From positions 1 to 10,376 of the forward strand of contig JAUWHL010000288.1 of the NCBI GenBank assembly GCA_030605895.1: a DNA stretch of 10,376 nucleotides. The letters are read 5' to 3'. The translations under genes and the position numbers were made by a program. Below are positions 1 to 6,342 of this stretch, one piece after another. The DNA comes from Promethearchaeota archaeon. Lineage in GTDB: Archaea > Asgardarchaeota > Lokiarchaeia > Sigyniarchaeales > SOKP01. The notes beneath the pieces were generated by a model. It had not been told where the DNA came from. It saw only the letters and a program-made list of their open reading frames with translations, and did no database searches. Positions within the stretch are counted from its first letter, which is position 1; the number at the start of each line of letters is the position of its first letter.

Positions 1-1
1 A

Positions 2-700
2 GAAGAAAAAGAATTAGTAGAAGAACCTTTAGATATCGAGACAAAAGAAGAAGCTAAAATAAAAACTAAAAAATCAAAAGAAAAAAGGGAGGTAAAACCT
101 CTTCCGGAAGATGTTAAAGAACAAATGGTTTATTATATCGAGTATAATGACATTCAATTAAATAAAAAGATTCTGGCAGAGAAATTAACTGAAATTTCAA
201 AATCCACTAAGGATGCTAGATATGATTATGATCTTGATTTTAAAAAGGAAATAAATATAAAATTAGAGGCGTTAAAAACCTTAATAAGTGAATTGAAGGA
301 AAAGGAAAATGTTGTTAAGCAGAATTTAGAGGAACCCTTTATTGTTCAGAGGATAAACAATAATATAGAAACTAAAATATTTCAACTCGAAAATCTGGCA
401 AGAGAACATAAATTACATAAAGTTGATAGAGAATCATTTGAAAAACTAAGAGATAAATATAAACAAGAAAAACAAGATTTAGAACAAGAAAGAGATGATT
501 TACTAGCAGGAATGAAATTATGGATTCAAGATTTAAAATTAGAAAAAGCAGAAATATCCGGGGAGAGAAAGCTTAATAAAGGTAGATTTCATTCAAAAGA
601 GCTTACCGAAGAAGAATTTAATAAAGCAGATAAAGAATTTGATCTTCGATTGAAAAAAATTAATACTAAAATTAAAACATTAGAAAAATTAACAAAATAA
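2..700 (+). CDS. Coiled-coil protein, C-terminal part (5' end outside window)
   Basis: The frame is open from the left edge, so the ATG at 125 is an internal methionine and the gene begins upstream; 232 residues are visible. The first 40 visible residues are a charged Glu/Lys linker. After it comes a long run of Lys/Glu-rich helix with Leu/Ile at heptad-like spacing, and the chain ends in a segment resembling a short two-helix hairpin (TEEEFNKADKEFDLRLKKI). There are no membrane segments, no cysteine clusters and no catalytic motif. I do not recognise the family. It could be the coiled-coil tail of a cytoskeletal or membrane-remodelling protein, but nothing in the sequence proves this. It ends with TAA, 42 nt before the next small ORF. 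Confidence 0.85.
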   Translation, partial: EEKELVEEPLDIETKEEAKIKTKKSKEKREVKPLPEDVKEQMVYYIEYNDIQLNKKILAEKLTEISKSTKDARYDYDLDFKKEINIKLEALKTLISELKEKENVVKQNLEEPFIVQRINNNIETKIFQLENLAREHKLHKVDRESFEKLRDKYKQEKQDLEQERDDLLAGMKLWIQDLKLEKAEISGERKLNKGRFHSKELTEEEFNKADKEFDLRLKKINTKIKTLEKLTK

Positions 701-742
701 GTAGAATATTTTTATTATGTAATATTTTAAGATGCAATAACC

Positions 743-868
743 ATGAGAAATAAAATAAAAGCTCTAATTATTCTACTTATTGGATTATCACTTTTAACAA
801 TTGGAATTATTCAGGGACAAAATTTATTGTTAAACTCTTTTTATGATAAAATGGCGGCAGTTCCTTAA
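743..868 (+). CDS. Small single-pass membrane peptide (41 aa)
   Basis: A short ORF starting MRNKIK, followed by an uninterrupted hydrophobic stretch (residues 7-25: Ala/Leu/Ile/Gly) and a 16-residue polar tail ending in AAVP. A basic N-terminus before about 19 apolar residues is the pattern of a signal anchor or uncleaved signal peptide. No lipobox cysteine is present. It lies 42 nt after the coiled-coil gene and stops 3 nt before the end of the convergent minus-strand gene, so it fills a gap that would otherwise be empty. There is no good Shine-Dalgarno; an AT-rich stretch at 704-731 could hold a promoter. No family is recognised. Its shortness leaves real doubt that it is a gene. Confidence 0.45.
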   Translation: MRNKIKALIILLIGLSLLTIGIIQGQNLLLNSFYDKMAAVP

Positions 869-871
869 TGA

Positions 872-1171
872 TCAAAATTCAAATTTTCCTTTTTTAACAG
901 CTATAGAATTGTCTAAAAATCCCTTTTTCTGAAAAATCTTTTCTTGGGATTTTTTATACTTATTTGATTGATTATAATGGGTTTTACATAAATAAATTTT
1001 ATGTCGTGAATTTTTATTATATTTTAAACCCGAATTTTCAACATATTTTTTCCACGCATTTTCAGAAAGCGATCGAATAGCAACTTCACCACAACCTTGA
1101 ATTGAACAATCTTTATTTTTTGCAGATCCGCCTAAATCGCTTTTATCTTTAAGTTCCTTCGGAAGTTTCAT
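872..1171 (-). CDS. Small basic putative zinc-binding protein (99 aa)
   Basis: It is lysine-rich and has Cys22-x4-Cys27 near the N-terminus and Cys62-x2-His65 (LCKTHY) after a 34-residue spacer. This spacing suits a treble-clef or zinc-ribbon type site with four ligands. The region around the second pair (residues 56-74) is strongly basic, which would fit nucleic-acid binding. No catalytic motif or membrane segment is visible. It is convergent with the 41-aa ORF (3 nt between stops) and divergent from the Nudix gene, with 84 nt between the starts that must hold both promoters. A TATA-like stretch at about 1203-1213 is placed for this gene. Zinc binding is inferred from ligand spacing; I do not recognise a named family. 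Confidence 0.75.
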   Translation of the reverse strand: MKLPKELKDKSDLGGSAKNKDCSIQGCGEVAIRSLSENAWKKYVENSGLKYNKNSRHKIYLCKTHYNQSNKYKKSQEKIFQKKGFLDNSIAVKKGKFEF

Positions 1172-1220
1172 AGTTAAACACTTGCTAAAATCTTTTTTAG
1201 AATAGAATATTATGTTTCTT

Positions 1221-1233
1221 TAATATATAATAT
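1221..1233 (+). promoter_or_regulatory. TATA-like box for the Nudix gene
   Basis: TAATATATAATAT lies about 25-30 nt before the ATG at 1256, the distance expected between an archaeal TATA box and the start site of a leaderless transcript. No Shine-Dalgarno sequence precedes the ATG, which agrees with leaderless translation. AT-rich DNA makes such boxes common, so this is suggestive only. Confidence 0.45.
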
Positions 1234-1255
1234 CTTAAAATTTTTGCTAAAACTC

Positions 1256-1966
1256 ATGGATAAATCAAACTTGATTTTCGATGAAAATTTTATAGCAAAA
1301 TCTGTTTATCCATGTGATTCGCCTTTACGTATTTCTATAAAAGATGATTTTTTTACAAGTTCTGCGGTTCTTTTTTCAATAATTCCCTACGAAAATAAGC
1401 CATATGAATTAATTTTAATTCATAGATCAAATAGAGGTACAAGACATAGAGGAGAAATGTCCTTTCCTGGAGGAAAATTTGACCACTTGTTAGATTCTTC
1501 ATTGAAAGATACAGTCTTAAGAGAAACAGAGGAGGAAATCGGCGTATCTCGTGAGAACGTTAAAATATTAGGGTGTTTGGATGATTTTCCTACCATGACT
1601 CGATATATTATCACTCCCTTTTTAGGTCTTATCGATAAAAGTCAACCTTTAATAAAAGATAAAAGAGAAGTTCAGAGAATCTTAAAGATTCCAATAAATT
1701 TTTTCACTAGTAAAATTAATTTTAGAGAACAAGCTGTTGATATTGATAAAAGAAAATTCCCTATTTTTTACTTCAATTATATTGATGATAGCAATGGTCA
1801 GAAATATACTATATGGGGAGCAACAGCTTATTTAATAGCAGTATTCATTGAAAAAGTCTATGGATTTAATATGTCAGAATTAGGGTTAAAACGCTTTAAA
1901 CTTGAAAAAATTAAGCATCTGAAAGAATATATTAAATATAGAAACCAAATAACAAAGAAATTTTAA
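1256..1966 (+). CDS. Nudix hydrolase, CoA pyrophosphatase-like
   Basis: A Nudix protein of about 236 residues. The segment LILIHRSNRGTRHRGEMSFPGG (about residues 53-73) matches the UPF0035 signature of CoA pyrophosphatases (NudL/PCD1 group). It is followed by the Nudix box, ending in RETEEEIGV (89-97) with the metal-binding glutamates. The box has one extra residue, and Asp replaces the first Glu, as is common in this subgroup. Family knowledge: these enzymes split CoA or acyl-CoA into 4'-phosphopantetheine and 3',5'-ADP using Mg or Mn. The residues after 200 form a basic helical tail. I chose ATG 1256; a TTG at 1244 in the same frame would add four residues but lacks a ribosome site, and the TATA spacing favours 1256. 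Substrate identity is inferred; another nucleotide diphosphate is possible. Confidence 0.88.
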   Translation: MDKSNLIFDENFIAKSVYPCDSPLRISIKDDFFTSSAVLFSIIPYENKPYELILIHRSNRGTRHRGEMSFPGGKFDHLLDSSLKDTVLRETEEEIGVSRENVKILGCLDDFPTMTRYIITPFLGLIDKSQPLIKDKREVQRILKIPINFFTSKINFREQAVDIDKRKFPIFYFNYIDDSNGQKYTIWGATAYLIAVFIEKVYGFNMSELGLKRFKLEKIKHLKEYIKYRNQITKKF

Positions 1967-2008
1967 AACTTAAATTTTAAACTGTATTGTTTTTCTTGAA
2001 AAAAACGT

Positions 2009-2164
2009 TCATTTTATTTTTCCTAATTTATAAGTATAATCTGGACAGTTTTTACAATCTGGAATCTTACACAAAAAATGAATTTTAGGAAGTACACATG
2101 ACGAAATAAAGGGACATTCGCCTAAATTTAAATCAAGTGCTAATTTAACATCACTACTCATCAT
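2009..2164 (-). CDS. Small five-cysteine protein (51 aa)
   Basis: A minus-strand ORF starting with two methionines and ending in TGA. It has five cysteines (C17, C23, C32, C37, C40) in the pattern CPFISSC, LCKIPDC and KNCPDY, and is otherwise soluble. Dense Cys-Pro content in so short a peptide is unlikely by chance in AT-rich DNA and suggests a zinc or iron-sulfur site. The codon use is ordinary for the window. An AT-rich TATA-like sequence lies at about 2206-2222 on the minus strand, with no strong Shine-Dalgarno. It converges with the Nudix gene, 42 nt apart. The family is not recognised. Loose resemblance to other Cys-rich small archaeal proteins does not allow a function to be given. Confidence 0.6.
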   Translation of the reverse strand: MMSSDVKLALDLNLGECPFISSCVLPKIHFLCKIPDCKNCPDYTYKLGKIK

Positions 2165-2418
2165 ATTTTCTCTTATTATCTTATTTTAATTTAAAAGAAA
2201 TAACCGTTTTATATTTATAAAGAAAAAAACAGTCCAAGTTTAGTAATTCAATAGTTAAATTACTTTTATTTTGAAATAGATAGCTTATTATCTGTTATAA
2301 TATCTACATAATAGGCTTGATACAAAAATTAATGAAACCTATTTTCCTTGATAAGTAAAATTCAATTAGTAGAATATACTTTTTACATTAATTTTTCAAA
2401 AAGAAGTAAAATAACTAT
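2165..2418. other. Intergenic region with several small inverted repeats and an AKR promoter
   Basis: No ORF or tRNA fold is seen here. Three short inverted repeats occur: 2242-2248 with 2258-2264 (7 bp), 2278-2282 with 2289-2293 (5 bp), and 2310-2315 with 2338-2343 (6 bp, 22-nt loop). A TATA-like AATATACTTTTTA at about 2373-2385 would start a transcript near 2405 for the aldo/keto reductase. In DNA this AT-rich, the repeats may be chance. Confidence 0.35.
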
Positions 2419-3636
2419 ATGAAATATCGAAAAATGGGTTCCCTTAATTGGGAAGTGTCTGTTCTGGGATTTGGCGCTATGCGGTTACCTATGATTGATC
2501 AAACAACCGTTAATGAAGGAGAGGCTATTAAAATGATTCGTTATGCAATTGATAATGGAGTAAATTATATTGATACTGCATATCCCTATCATAATGGCGA
2601 AAGTGAGGTTATAGTGGGAAAAGCACTCAAAGATGGTTATCGAGAGAAAGTCTATCTAACTACAAAATTACCTATGTGGTCAGTAAAGAAAAGTGAGGAT
2701 TTCGATAAATTTCTCAGTGAACAAATCGAAAGATTACAAACCAAACCTGATATATATCTATTCCATGGTTTAACTAAAGATCGACTAGAGAAAATTAAAA
2801 AATTAAATTTAATTGAAAAAATGGAAATAGCAAAGGAGAAAGGATTATTTAAATATTTCGGGTTTTCATTTCATGATAATTTTGAGGTTTTTAAAGAAAT
2901 AATTGATTATTATAATTGGGATTGCTGCCAAACTCAATTTAATTATGCTGATGTAGAATATCAAGCAGGTATTAAAGGAGTAGAATATGCTGGAAGTAAG
3001 AATATCGCATTAATAATCATGGAACCCATTCGAGGTGGAAAGTTGGCAATTCCAGAGGATAGATTAGATACGAAACCAGAAATTAAAACAATCTTGGATA
3101 AATCAAAAGTTAAAAGAACTATGGCTGATTGGGCACTAAAATTCGTCTGGAACCATACTAAAGTATCTGTAGTATTAAGTGGAATGAGTAATATGCAACA
3201 AGTTAAAGAAAATATCGAATCAGCCAAAAATTCGGCAATCAATAGTTTAACAAAAGATGAATTGCAAACTATTTCTAAATTACGAGATGTTTATGATAGA
3301 TATGATCTTGTATCTTGTACTAGTTGTAGATATTGCTTACCTTGTCCAAATGGAGTTTCTATTCCATGGGTCTTTAGATTGTTAAATGAATTAGGATACT
3401 GGGGTGAACAACGTAAAGATAGAATATTACTTTTCTATAACAGAATGGCAAAAACACCAGAAGAGTTGGAAAAAAAGCTCACTGAAGAAGAAGAGGTTGA
3501 TGGAGCAGCAAGTCTATGTATTCAATGTGGTGAGTGTCTTGAAAAATGCCCTCAACAAATCGATATCCCAGATATTATGGAGAAGGCTAATGGCATTTTT
3601 GAAGAAGGTAGGGATGTTTCAGAACTTTTTTATTAA
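2419..3636 (+). CDS. Aldo/keto reductase with C-terminal [4Fe-4S] ferredoxin module
   Basis: 405 residues. Residues 1 to about 285 form an aldo/keto reductase barrel: MGxxxxxVSVLGFGAMRLP start, the catalytic tetrad positions D52 (DTAYPY), Y57 (YHNGESE), K83 (TTKLP) and H116 (LFHG), then the late GMSNMQQVKEN cofactor segment. The C-terminus holds two cysteine groups, C300-C303-C306-C309 (CTSCRYCLPC) and C367-C370-C373-C377 (CIQCGECLEKC), which fit iron-sulfur clusters. This is the COG1453 'ferredoxin-like aldo/keto reductase' architecture, common in anaerobes. The true substrate of the family is not well defined; an electron route between NAD(P)H and ferredoxin-like centres is a reasonable inference. 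It is probably monocistronic. No strong ribosome site; the start agrees with the family N-terminus. Confidence 0.93.
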   Translation: MKYRKMGSLNWEVSVLGFGAMRLPMIDQTTVNEGEAIKMIRYAIDNGVNYIDTAYPYHNGESEVIVGKALKDGYREKVYLTTKLPMWSVKKSEDFDKFLSEQIERLQTKPDIYLFHGLTKDRLEKIKKLNLIEKMEIAKEKGLFKYFGFSFHDNFEVFKEIIDYYNWDCCQTQFNYADVEYQAGIKGVEYAGSKNIALIIMEPIRGGKLAIPEDRLDTKPEIKTILDKSKVKRTMADWALKFVWNHTKVSVVLSGMSNMQQVKENIESAKNSAINSLTKDELQTISKLRDVYDRYDLVSCTSCRYCLPCPNGVSIPWVFRLLNELGYWGEQRKDRILLFYNRMAKTPEELEKKLTEEEEVDGAASLCIQCGECLEKCPQQIDIPDIMEKANGIFEEGRDVSELFY

Positions 3637-3658
3637 TTTTCTTAGAATAATTTCAATA

Positions 3659-3680
3659 TCATCTACATGAATGTAGATGA
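3659..3680 (+). repeat. 8-bp inverted repeat after the AKR gene
   Basis: TCATCTAC and GTAGATGA flank a 6-nt loop, giving a perfect hairpin 22 nt after the reductase stop. It could mark the 3' end of the mRNA or protect it. Archaeal termination mostly relies on T-rich tracts, and no long T tract follows, so a terminator call is not secure. Confidence 0.4.
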
Positions 3681-3752
3681 ATAAGATATGGAAATATAAA
3701 AGAGAAAATTGTTTTATAAGTTAAAAATTTTGAAGTATAAATAGTAAATTTC

Positions 3753-3767
3753 TTTTAAAACTATAAA
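3753..3767 (+). promoter_or_regulatory. TATA-like promoter for tRNA-Sec
   Basis: The stretch TTTTAAAACTATAAA ends 17 nt before the first tRNA base (3784). The upstream half is centred about 27 nt before G1, suitable for transcription starting at or just before the tRNA. Either half could be the TBP site. Confidence 0.4.
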
Positions 3768-3800
3768 CTTAATTACTTAAAGTGGCCCTTGACGGTCGGA

Positions 3801-3834
3801 ATTGCTTTGAGATCATAACGATCTCCAACGATAA
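3801..3834 (+). other. tRNA-Sec intron 1 (D stem, 34 nt)
   Basis: It interrupts the 5' strand of the D stem. The BHB core pairs exon GUCG (3795-3798) with intron CGAU (3829-3832). The bulges are GA|A (3799-3801) and AA|G (3833-3835), each cut after the second base. Inside, 3802-3804 pairs with 3826-3828 and 3809-3814 with 3820-3825. Joining gives a 7-bp D stem with loop UGGU. A one-base shift of the cuts yields the same product. The outer helix is weak (about 2 bp), a relaxed BHB. Confidence 0.87.
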
Positions 3835-3892
3835 GTGGTCTCTGACGCTGGGCTTCAAACCCAGTTATCCTGCGGAGGGATAGGAGTTCGAT

Positions 3893-3922
3893 AATGGTTA
3901 GATATTGTCTGATCTTCGAAAA
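3893..3922 (+). other. tRNA-Sec intron 2 (T loop, 30 nt)
   Basis: It lies in the T loop, between positions 59 and 60. The BHB core pairs exon UUCG (3887-3890) with intron CGAA (3917-3920). The bulges are AU|A (3891-3893) and AA|U (3921-3923). The outer helix is the 4-bp T stem GGAG/CUCC, and the intron folds as 3896-3902 with 3908-3914. Splicing restores the canonical loop UUCGAUU. Confidence 0.9.
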
Positions 3923-3940
3923 TCTCCTCGAGGGCCGCCA

Positions 3941-3946
3941 TTATAT
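3941..3946 (+). promoter_or_regulatory. Possible TATA box for SepSecS
   Basis: TTATAT directly follows the tRNA CCA and is centred about 30 nt before the SepSecS ATG, the spacing for a leaderless mRNA. The alternative is read-through from the tRNA-Sec promoter. No Shine-Dalgarno is present before 3974. Confidence 0.35.
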
Positions 3947-3973
3947 CATTAAAAATAGTATAACGTGTTTTAA

Positions 3974-5341
3974 ATGGTTGATTTTAACAAGATTGTTGAA
4001 TTTTTTAAAGGTTCAGATATTCCTGAAAATATGCTTAATAGGGGTCAACTCGTTTTGAATGAATTCTTGACTCCAATAAAAATCCTATTTGAACAAAGAT
4101 CGGTACCTAGCGAACCATGGACTGATGAACAAATAGAATTCCTTCTTCAAATACTTTCAAATATGGATACAGACAAAGATAAGAATGCTGCGAGGGTTGG
4201 TGAAAGAGAAGCAAGAATAGCTTCAAAGCTTCAATTAAAAACATCAGCAGGATTTTGTCATGGAGTGGGGAGAAGCGGGTATCTAACCGCCCCTCAACCT
4301 AAAGCACCAGGGGGATCTATAATGTATGAACTATCCAACTACTTAGCTCGAAGTATATTGAAAAATTTTGGATTACCAAACATAAAGGATGCAATTGTAG
4401 TCCCATTATGTACTGGAATGTCATTATCCTTGACATTAGGAGCTTTAAGCTCGAATCAAAGTGAAAAAAACTTGAATTTTAAAAGGACAGTATTAGTTCC
4501 TCAAATTGATCACAAATCACTTATAAAATCAATTGATTTAATGGGTTTTAAAAGTAAAATTATTGGAGGGAAGATTTTTGGGGATGCTGTTAGAATCCCA
4601 GTTGAAGATATAATAGATAATTTAGATGATGACTGTTTTGCTGTAATCTCAGTAACAAGTTTCTTCCCACCCCGCGAGCATGACGATATTAAGGAAATTA
4701 GTAAATTTGCTCAAGAACATAATCTTATTCATATCGTTATAAACGCATATGGTGTACAAAACCCAGAATGGATGAAAATAATTCGATCTGCAATTGATGC
4801 TGGTAGAGTAGATGCTATAATTCAATCAACTGATAAAAATTTTCTTACTCCTGTTGGAGGAGCTGTAATAGCCTCACCTATCAAAGAAAATATAAAAAAA
4901 ATCAGTCAATCATACGCGGGACGTGCTTCAGCGACCCCTGTTGTAAATTTTTTGATTTCAATGTTGTCATTGGGAATTACTGGCTATCAAAAATTAATTG
5001 AAGAACAACAGCAAAATCGGGAAATTCTTGAAAGAAAATTGAGAGAAGTAGCTGAAAAAATTAGCGAAAGAATACTTGATATCTTCAATCCTATTGCGGT
5101 TGCATTATCTTTAAAAAATTTAAAAGAAGATCAATTATTTGCACTTGGAGGTGCTTTATATAATTTACGAGTTACAGGACCACGAGTATATAACCCTAAA
5201 GAAGAAGGATTTGGAACATGTTGTAGCAATTATACAACTCCCTATATCGTAATGAATGCCGCAATCGGAGCAACTGAACAAGATATTGTTTTTGCAGTTG
5301 AGAGATTTGAAAAAGCATATAAGCAAATTGTTCAAAAATAA
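3974..5341 (+). CDS. spcS: O-phosphoseryl-tRNA(Sec) selenium transferase (SepSecS)
   Basis: 455 residues, the normal size for the archaeal family. This PLP enzyme converts O-phosphoseryl-tRNA-Sec plus selenophosphate into selenocysteinyl-tRNA-Sec. Visible family motifs are NAARVGEREARIAS (71-84), the phosphate-binding loop HGVGRSG (96-102) with QPK (108-110), PLCTGMS (144-150), and the PLP lysine K288 in QSTDKNFLTPVGGA, matching the DKNF-x-PVGGA block of known SepSecS proteins. The next block, SYAGRASATP, is also typical. The C-terminal GTCCSNYTTPY motif is retained. The gene directly follows its own substrate tRNA, strong contextual support. The ATG at 3974 gives the family-like N-terminus. 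No frameshift or missing catalytic residue is seen. Confidence 0.97.
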   Translation: MVDFNKIVEFFKGSDIPENMLNRGQLVLNEFLTPIKILFEQRSVPSEPWTDEQIEFLLQILSNMDTDKDKNAARVGEREARIASKLQLKTSAGFCHGVGRSGYLTAPQPKAPGGSIMYELSNYLARSILKNFGLPNIKDAIVVPLCTGMSLSLTLGALSSNQSEKNLNFKRTVLVPQIDHKSLIKSIDLMGFKSKIIGGKIFGDAVRIPVEDIIDNLDDDCFAVISVTSFFPPREHDDIKEISKFAQEHNLIHIVINAYGVQNPEWMKIIRSAIDAGRVDAIIQSTDKNFLTPVGGAVIASPIKENIKKISQSYAGRASATPVVNFLISMLSLGITGYQKLIEEQQQNREILERKLREVAEKISERILDIFNPIAVALSLKNLKEDQLFALGGALYNLRVTGPRVYNPKEEGFGTCCSNYTTPYIVMNAAIGATEQDIVFAVERFEKAYKQIVQK

Positions 5342-5421
5342 AAATATTTGATATCGTTTAATATTCTATTTAAACAGAAATAAAAATAAATAAAAACTAG
5401 TAGTTCTATATTTTAATAAAA

Positions 5422-5435
5422 ATTGTTTAAACAAT
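5422..5435. promoter_or_regulatory. 14-bp perfect palindrome upstream of the 226-aa gene
   Basis: ATTGTTTAAACAAT is perfectly self-complementary and ends 26 nt before the ATG at 5462. A TATA-like stretch (5405-5418) lies just upstream, so the palindrome would overlap the likely transcription start, a position suited to a dimeric repressor. Function is inferred from position and symmetry only; AT-rich palindromes can arise by chance. Confidence 0.4.
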
Positions 5436-5448
5436 GCTAAAATGTTAA

Positions 5449-5454
5449 AAGGAG
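5449..5454 (+). promoter_or_regulatory. Shine-Dalgarno site AAGGAG
   Basis: AAGGAG lies 7 nt before the ATG at 5462 and fixes that start. It is one of the strongest ribosome sites in the window, contrasting with the leaderless-looking starts of the Nudix and SepSecS genes. Confidence 0.8.
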
Positions 5455-5461
5455 AATCGTA

Positions 5462-6142
5462 ATGGAAAACAGACTTTTAGACCAATTTAATAATGTGATT
5501 ATTTCTCAGTGGTCTTCTAAACAAATGGAAGAGCCATATAGCCCTTTAAACCCTCGAGAATTATTTGAAATAGCTTACCACACATGTAATTCTGTTTCTA
5601 TGAGAAATATCTATATAAAACAATCTTCAAGTGAAGATCAAGGTGGATCTAAAGCAGTTTTCTATTCAAATAGCAAAAAATTTGTAGCAATAGATGCTTT
5701 AGAAAATAATTTAACAATTACTAAATATTTTAGTGAAGAGACTACTGGAGATAAAATTATATCAGAAATCCAACCTGTAGTTAAAAGGAGAAAAGATAAT
5801 TTTGCTAAAAAAGATACAGGAATGAAAACTCAGATTTTAAAAAGCATTTTAGTTGAGAGAAAACTCGATGAATGTGCAAATTTAGTATTATTAAAAGGGA
5901 TAAATCGAAGAATTTATTTTGCAATAGGGGATGCAAGAGAATCCGCTGCTGTTGTTCCAATCTTTATGGAAGCTGAAGGGGCAAGTTTAGTACAATTAGC
6001 TTTAAATAAGTGGATGGAAACAGCTCAGAGACTGGAACAAGAAAAAACTTTTCCCGACAATCTTGTTCCTGGTATTCTGAAAAATCTAACCCAAATAAAG
6101 AAATGGCTCCTTGATTTGATTAGTTCATTTTTAGATAAATAA
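5462..6142 (+). CDS. Unrecognised 226-aa soluble protein
   Basis: I do not recognise this protein. It has a mixed N-terminal half (residues 1-115) rich in predicted strand segments (FYSNSKKFVAIDALENNLTIT), then a basic linker, and a second half with MKTQILKSILVERK, a strand-like LVLLKGINRRIYFAIGD, and a helical C-terminus ending in a hydrophobic amphipathic helix (LTQIKKWLLDLISSFLDK). No transmembrane segment, Cys/His cluster or nucleotide-binding loop is seen. The repeated alternation of short strands with helices could be a small signalling-type fold, but this is weak. It is flanked by SepSecS and tRNA-Ile on the same strand, has its own Shine-Dalgarno and an upstream palindrome, and so is probably transcribed alone. 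A link to selenium metabolism should not be assumed from proximity. Confidence 0.85.
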   Translation: MENRLLDQFNNVIISQWSSKQMEEPYSPLNPRELFEIAYHTCNSVSMRNIYIKQSSSEDQGGSKAVFYSNSKKFVAIDALENNLTITKYFSEETTGDKIISEIQPVVKRRKDNFAKKDTGMKTQILKSILVERKLDECANLVLLKGINRRIYFAIGDARESAAVVPIFMEAEGASLVQLALNKWMETAQRLEQEKTFPDNLVPGILKNLTQIKKWLLDLISSFLDK

Positions 6143-6183
6143 CAACTTATTATTCCAATTTTATTTAATAAACTAAATCTAAG

Positions 6184-6215
6184 AATATTACTTCAATGTA
6201 TATTGAGGTATTATT
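6184..6215 (+). repeat. Long imperfect hairpin after the 226-aa gene
   Basis: Nearly the whole segment pairs: 6193-6197 with 6202-6206 around a GTAT loop, then outward to 6184 with 6215, with one mismatch (6188/6211) and one GU pair. It lies 41 nt after the stop at 6142 and may form the mRNA 3' end. The stem is A/U-rich and has no SECIS-type GA quartet. The rest of 6143-6358 shows no gene. Confidence 0.45.
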
Positions 6216-6336
6216 TTGGTATATTTGAAAAAACGTAAAATAGATGTTTCACGAAATAAAACTTTACTTTCTATTCTAAATATCTTAATTACCAATTATA
6301 TAATTATTATAAGTTAAATTTTTATTTTTTGATCCA

Positions 6337-6342
6337 TTATAA
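6337..6342 (+). promoter_or_regulatory. TATA-like box before tRNA-Ile
   Basis: TTATAA is centred about 20 nt before the first tRNA base at 6359; further AT-rich candidates lie at 6302-6312. The site would start transcription near the tRNA 5' end. Low information content limits certainty. Confidence 0.3.

Larger units (their letters stand above)
3784..3940 (+). tRNA. tRNA-Sec (anticodon UCA) with two BHB introns
   Basis: The ends pair as a 9-bp acceptor stem (3784-3792 with 3928-3936), followed by discriminator G3937 and an encoded CCA. The anticodon arm is CUGGG-CUUCAAA-CCCAG (3848-3864), with anticodon UCA at 3855-3857 and a possible sixth pair G3847-U3865. A long variable arm follows (3866-3870 with 3878-3882). 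After removal of introns 3801-3834 and 3893-3922 the D arm has 7 bp with loop UGGU, and the T arm has 4 bp (GGAG/CUCC) with loop UUCGAUU. The result is 93 nt with the 9/4 acceptor/T arrangement of archaeal and eukaryal tRNA-Sec. It is charged by SerRS, phosphorylated by PSTK, then converted by SepSecS, whose gene starts 33 nt downstream. Read contiguously, the gene has no usable D or T loop, so general tRNA finders may miss it. Confidence 0.95.

Noticed and set aside
125..127. ATG at 125 as start of the first gene
   Set aside because: The reading frame is open without a stop to the left edge and the upstream residues have the same charged composition, so the gene is partial.
872..874. TGA stop of the 99-aa gene as a selenocysteine codon
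   Set aside because: Read-through runs antisense to the 41-aa ORF without a Cys-like conserved context. The TGA at 2009-2011 was judged the same way. No selenoprotein is supported in the window.
1244..1255. TTG start for the Nudix gene
   Set aside because: It adds only four residues with no family match and no ribosome site; the ATG at 1256 agrees with the TATA spacing.
3404..3670. 88-codon ORF overlapping the reductase in another frame
   Set aside because: It overlaps the ferredoxin module of a clearly conserved gene and has no recognisable motif; it is a shadow. The same holds for the ORFs at 1420-1614, 2961-3242 and 8365-8562.
3659..3680. Hairpin after the reductase as a SECIS element
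   Set aside because: The stem is short and lacks the GA-rich kink-turn core of archaeal or eukaryal SECIS, and the reductase has no in-frame UGA.
3784..3940. tRNA-Sec as a decayed pseudogene with insertions
   Set aside because: Both extra segments are bounded by matching BHB cores and their removal restores every arm exactly, next to an intact SepSecS.
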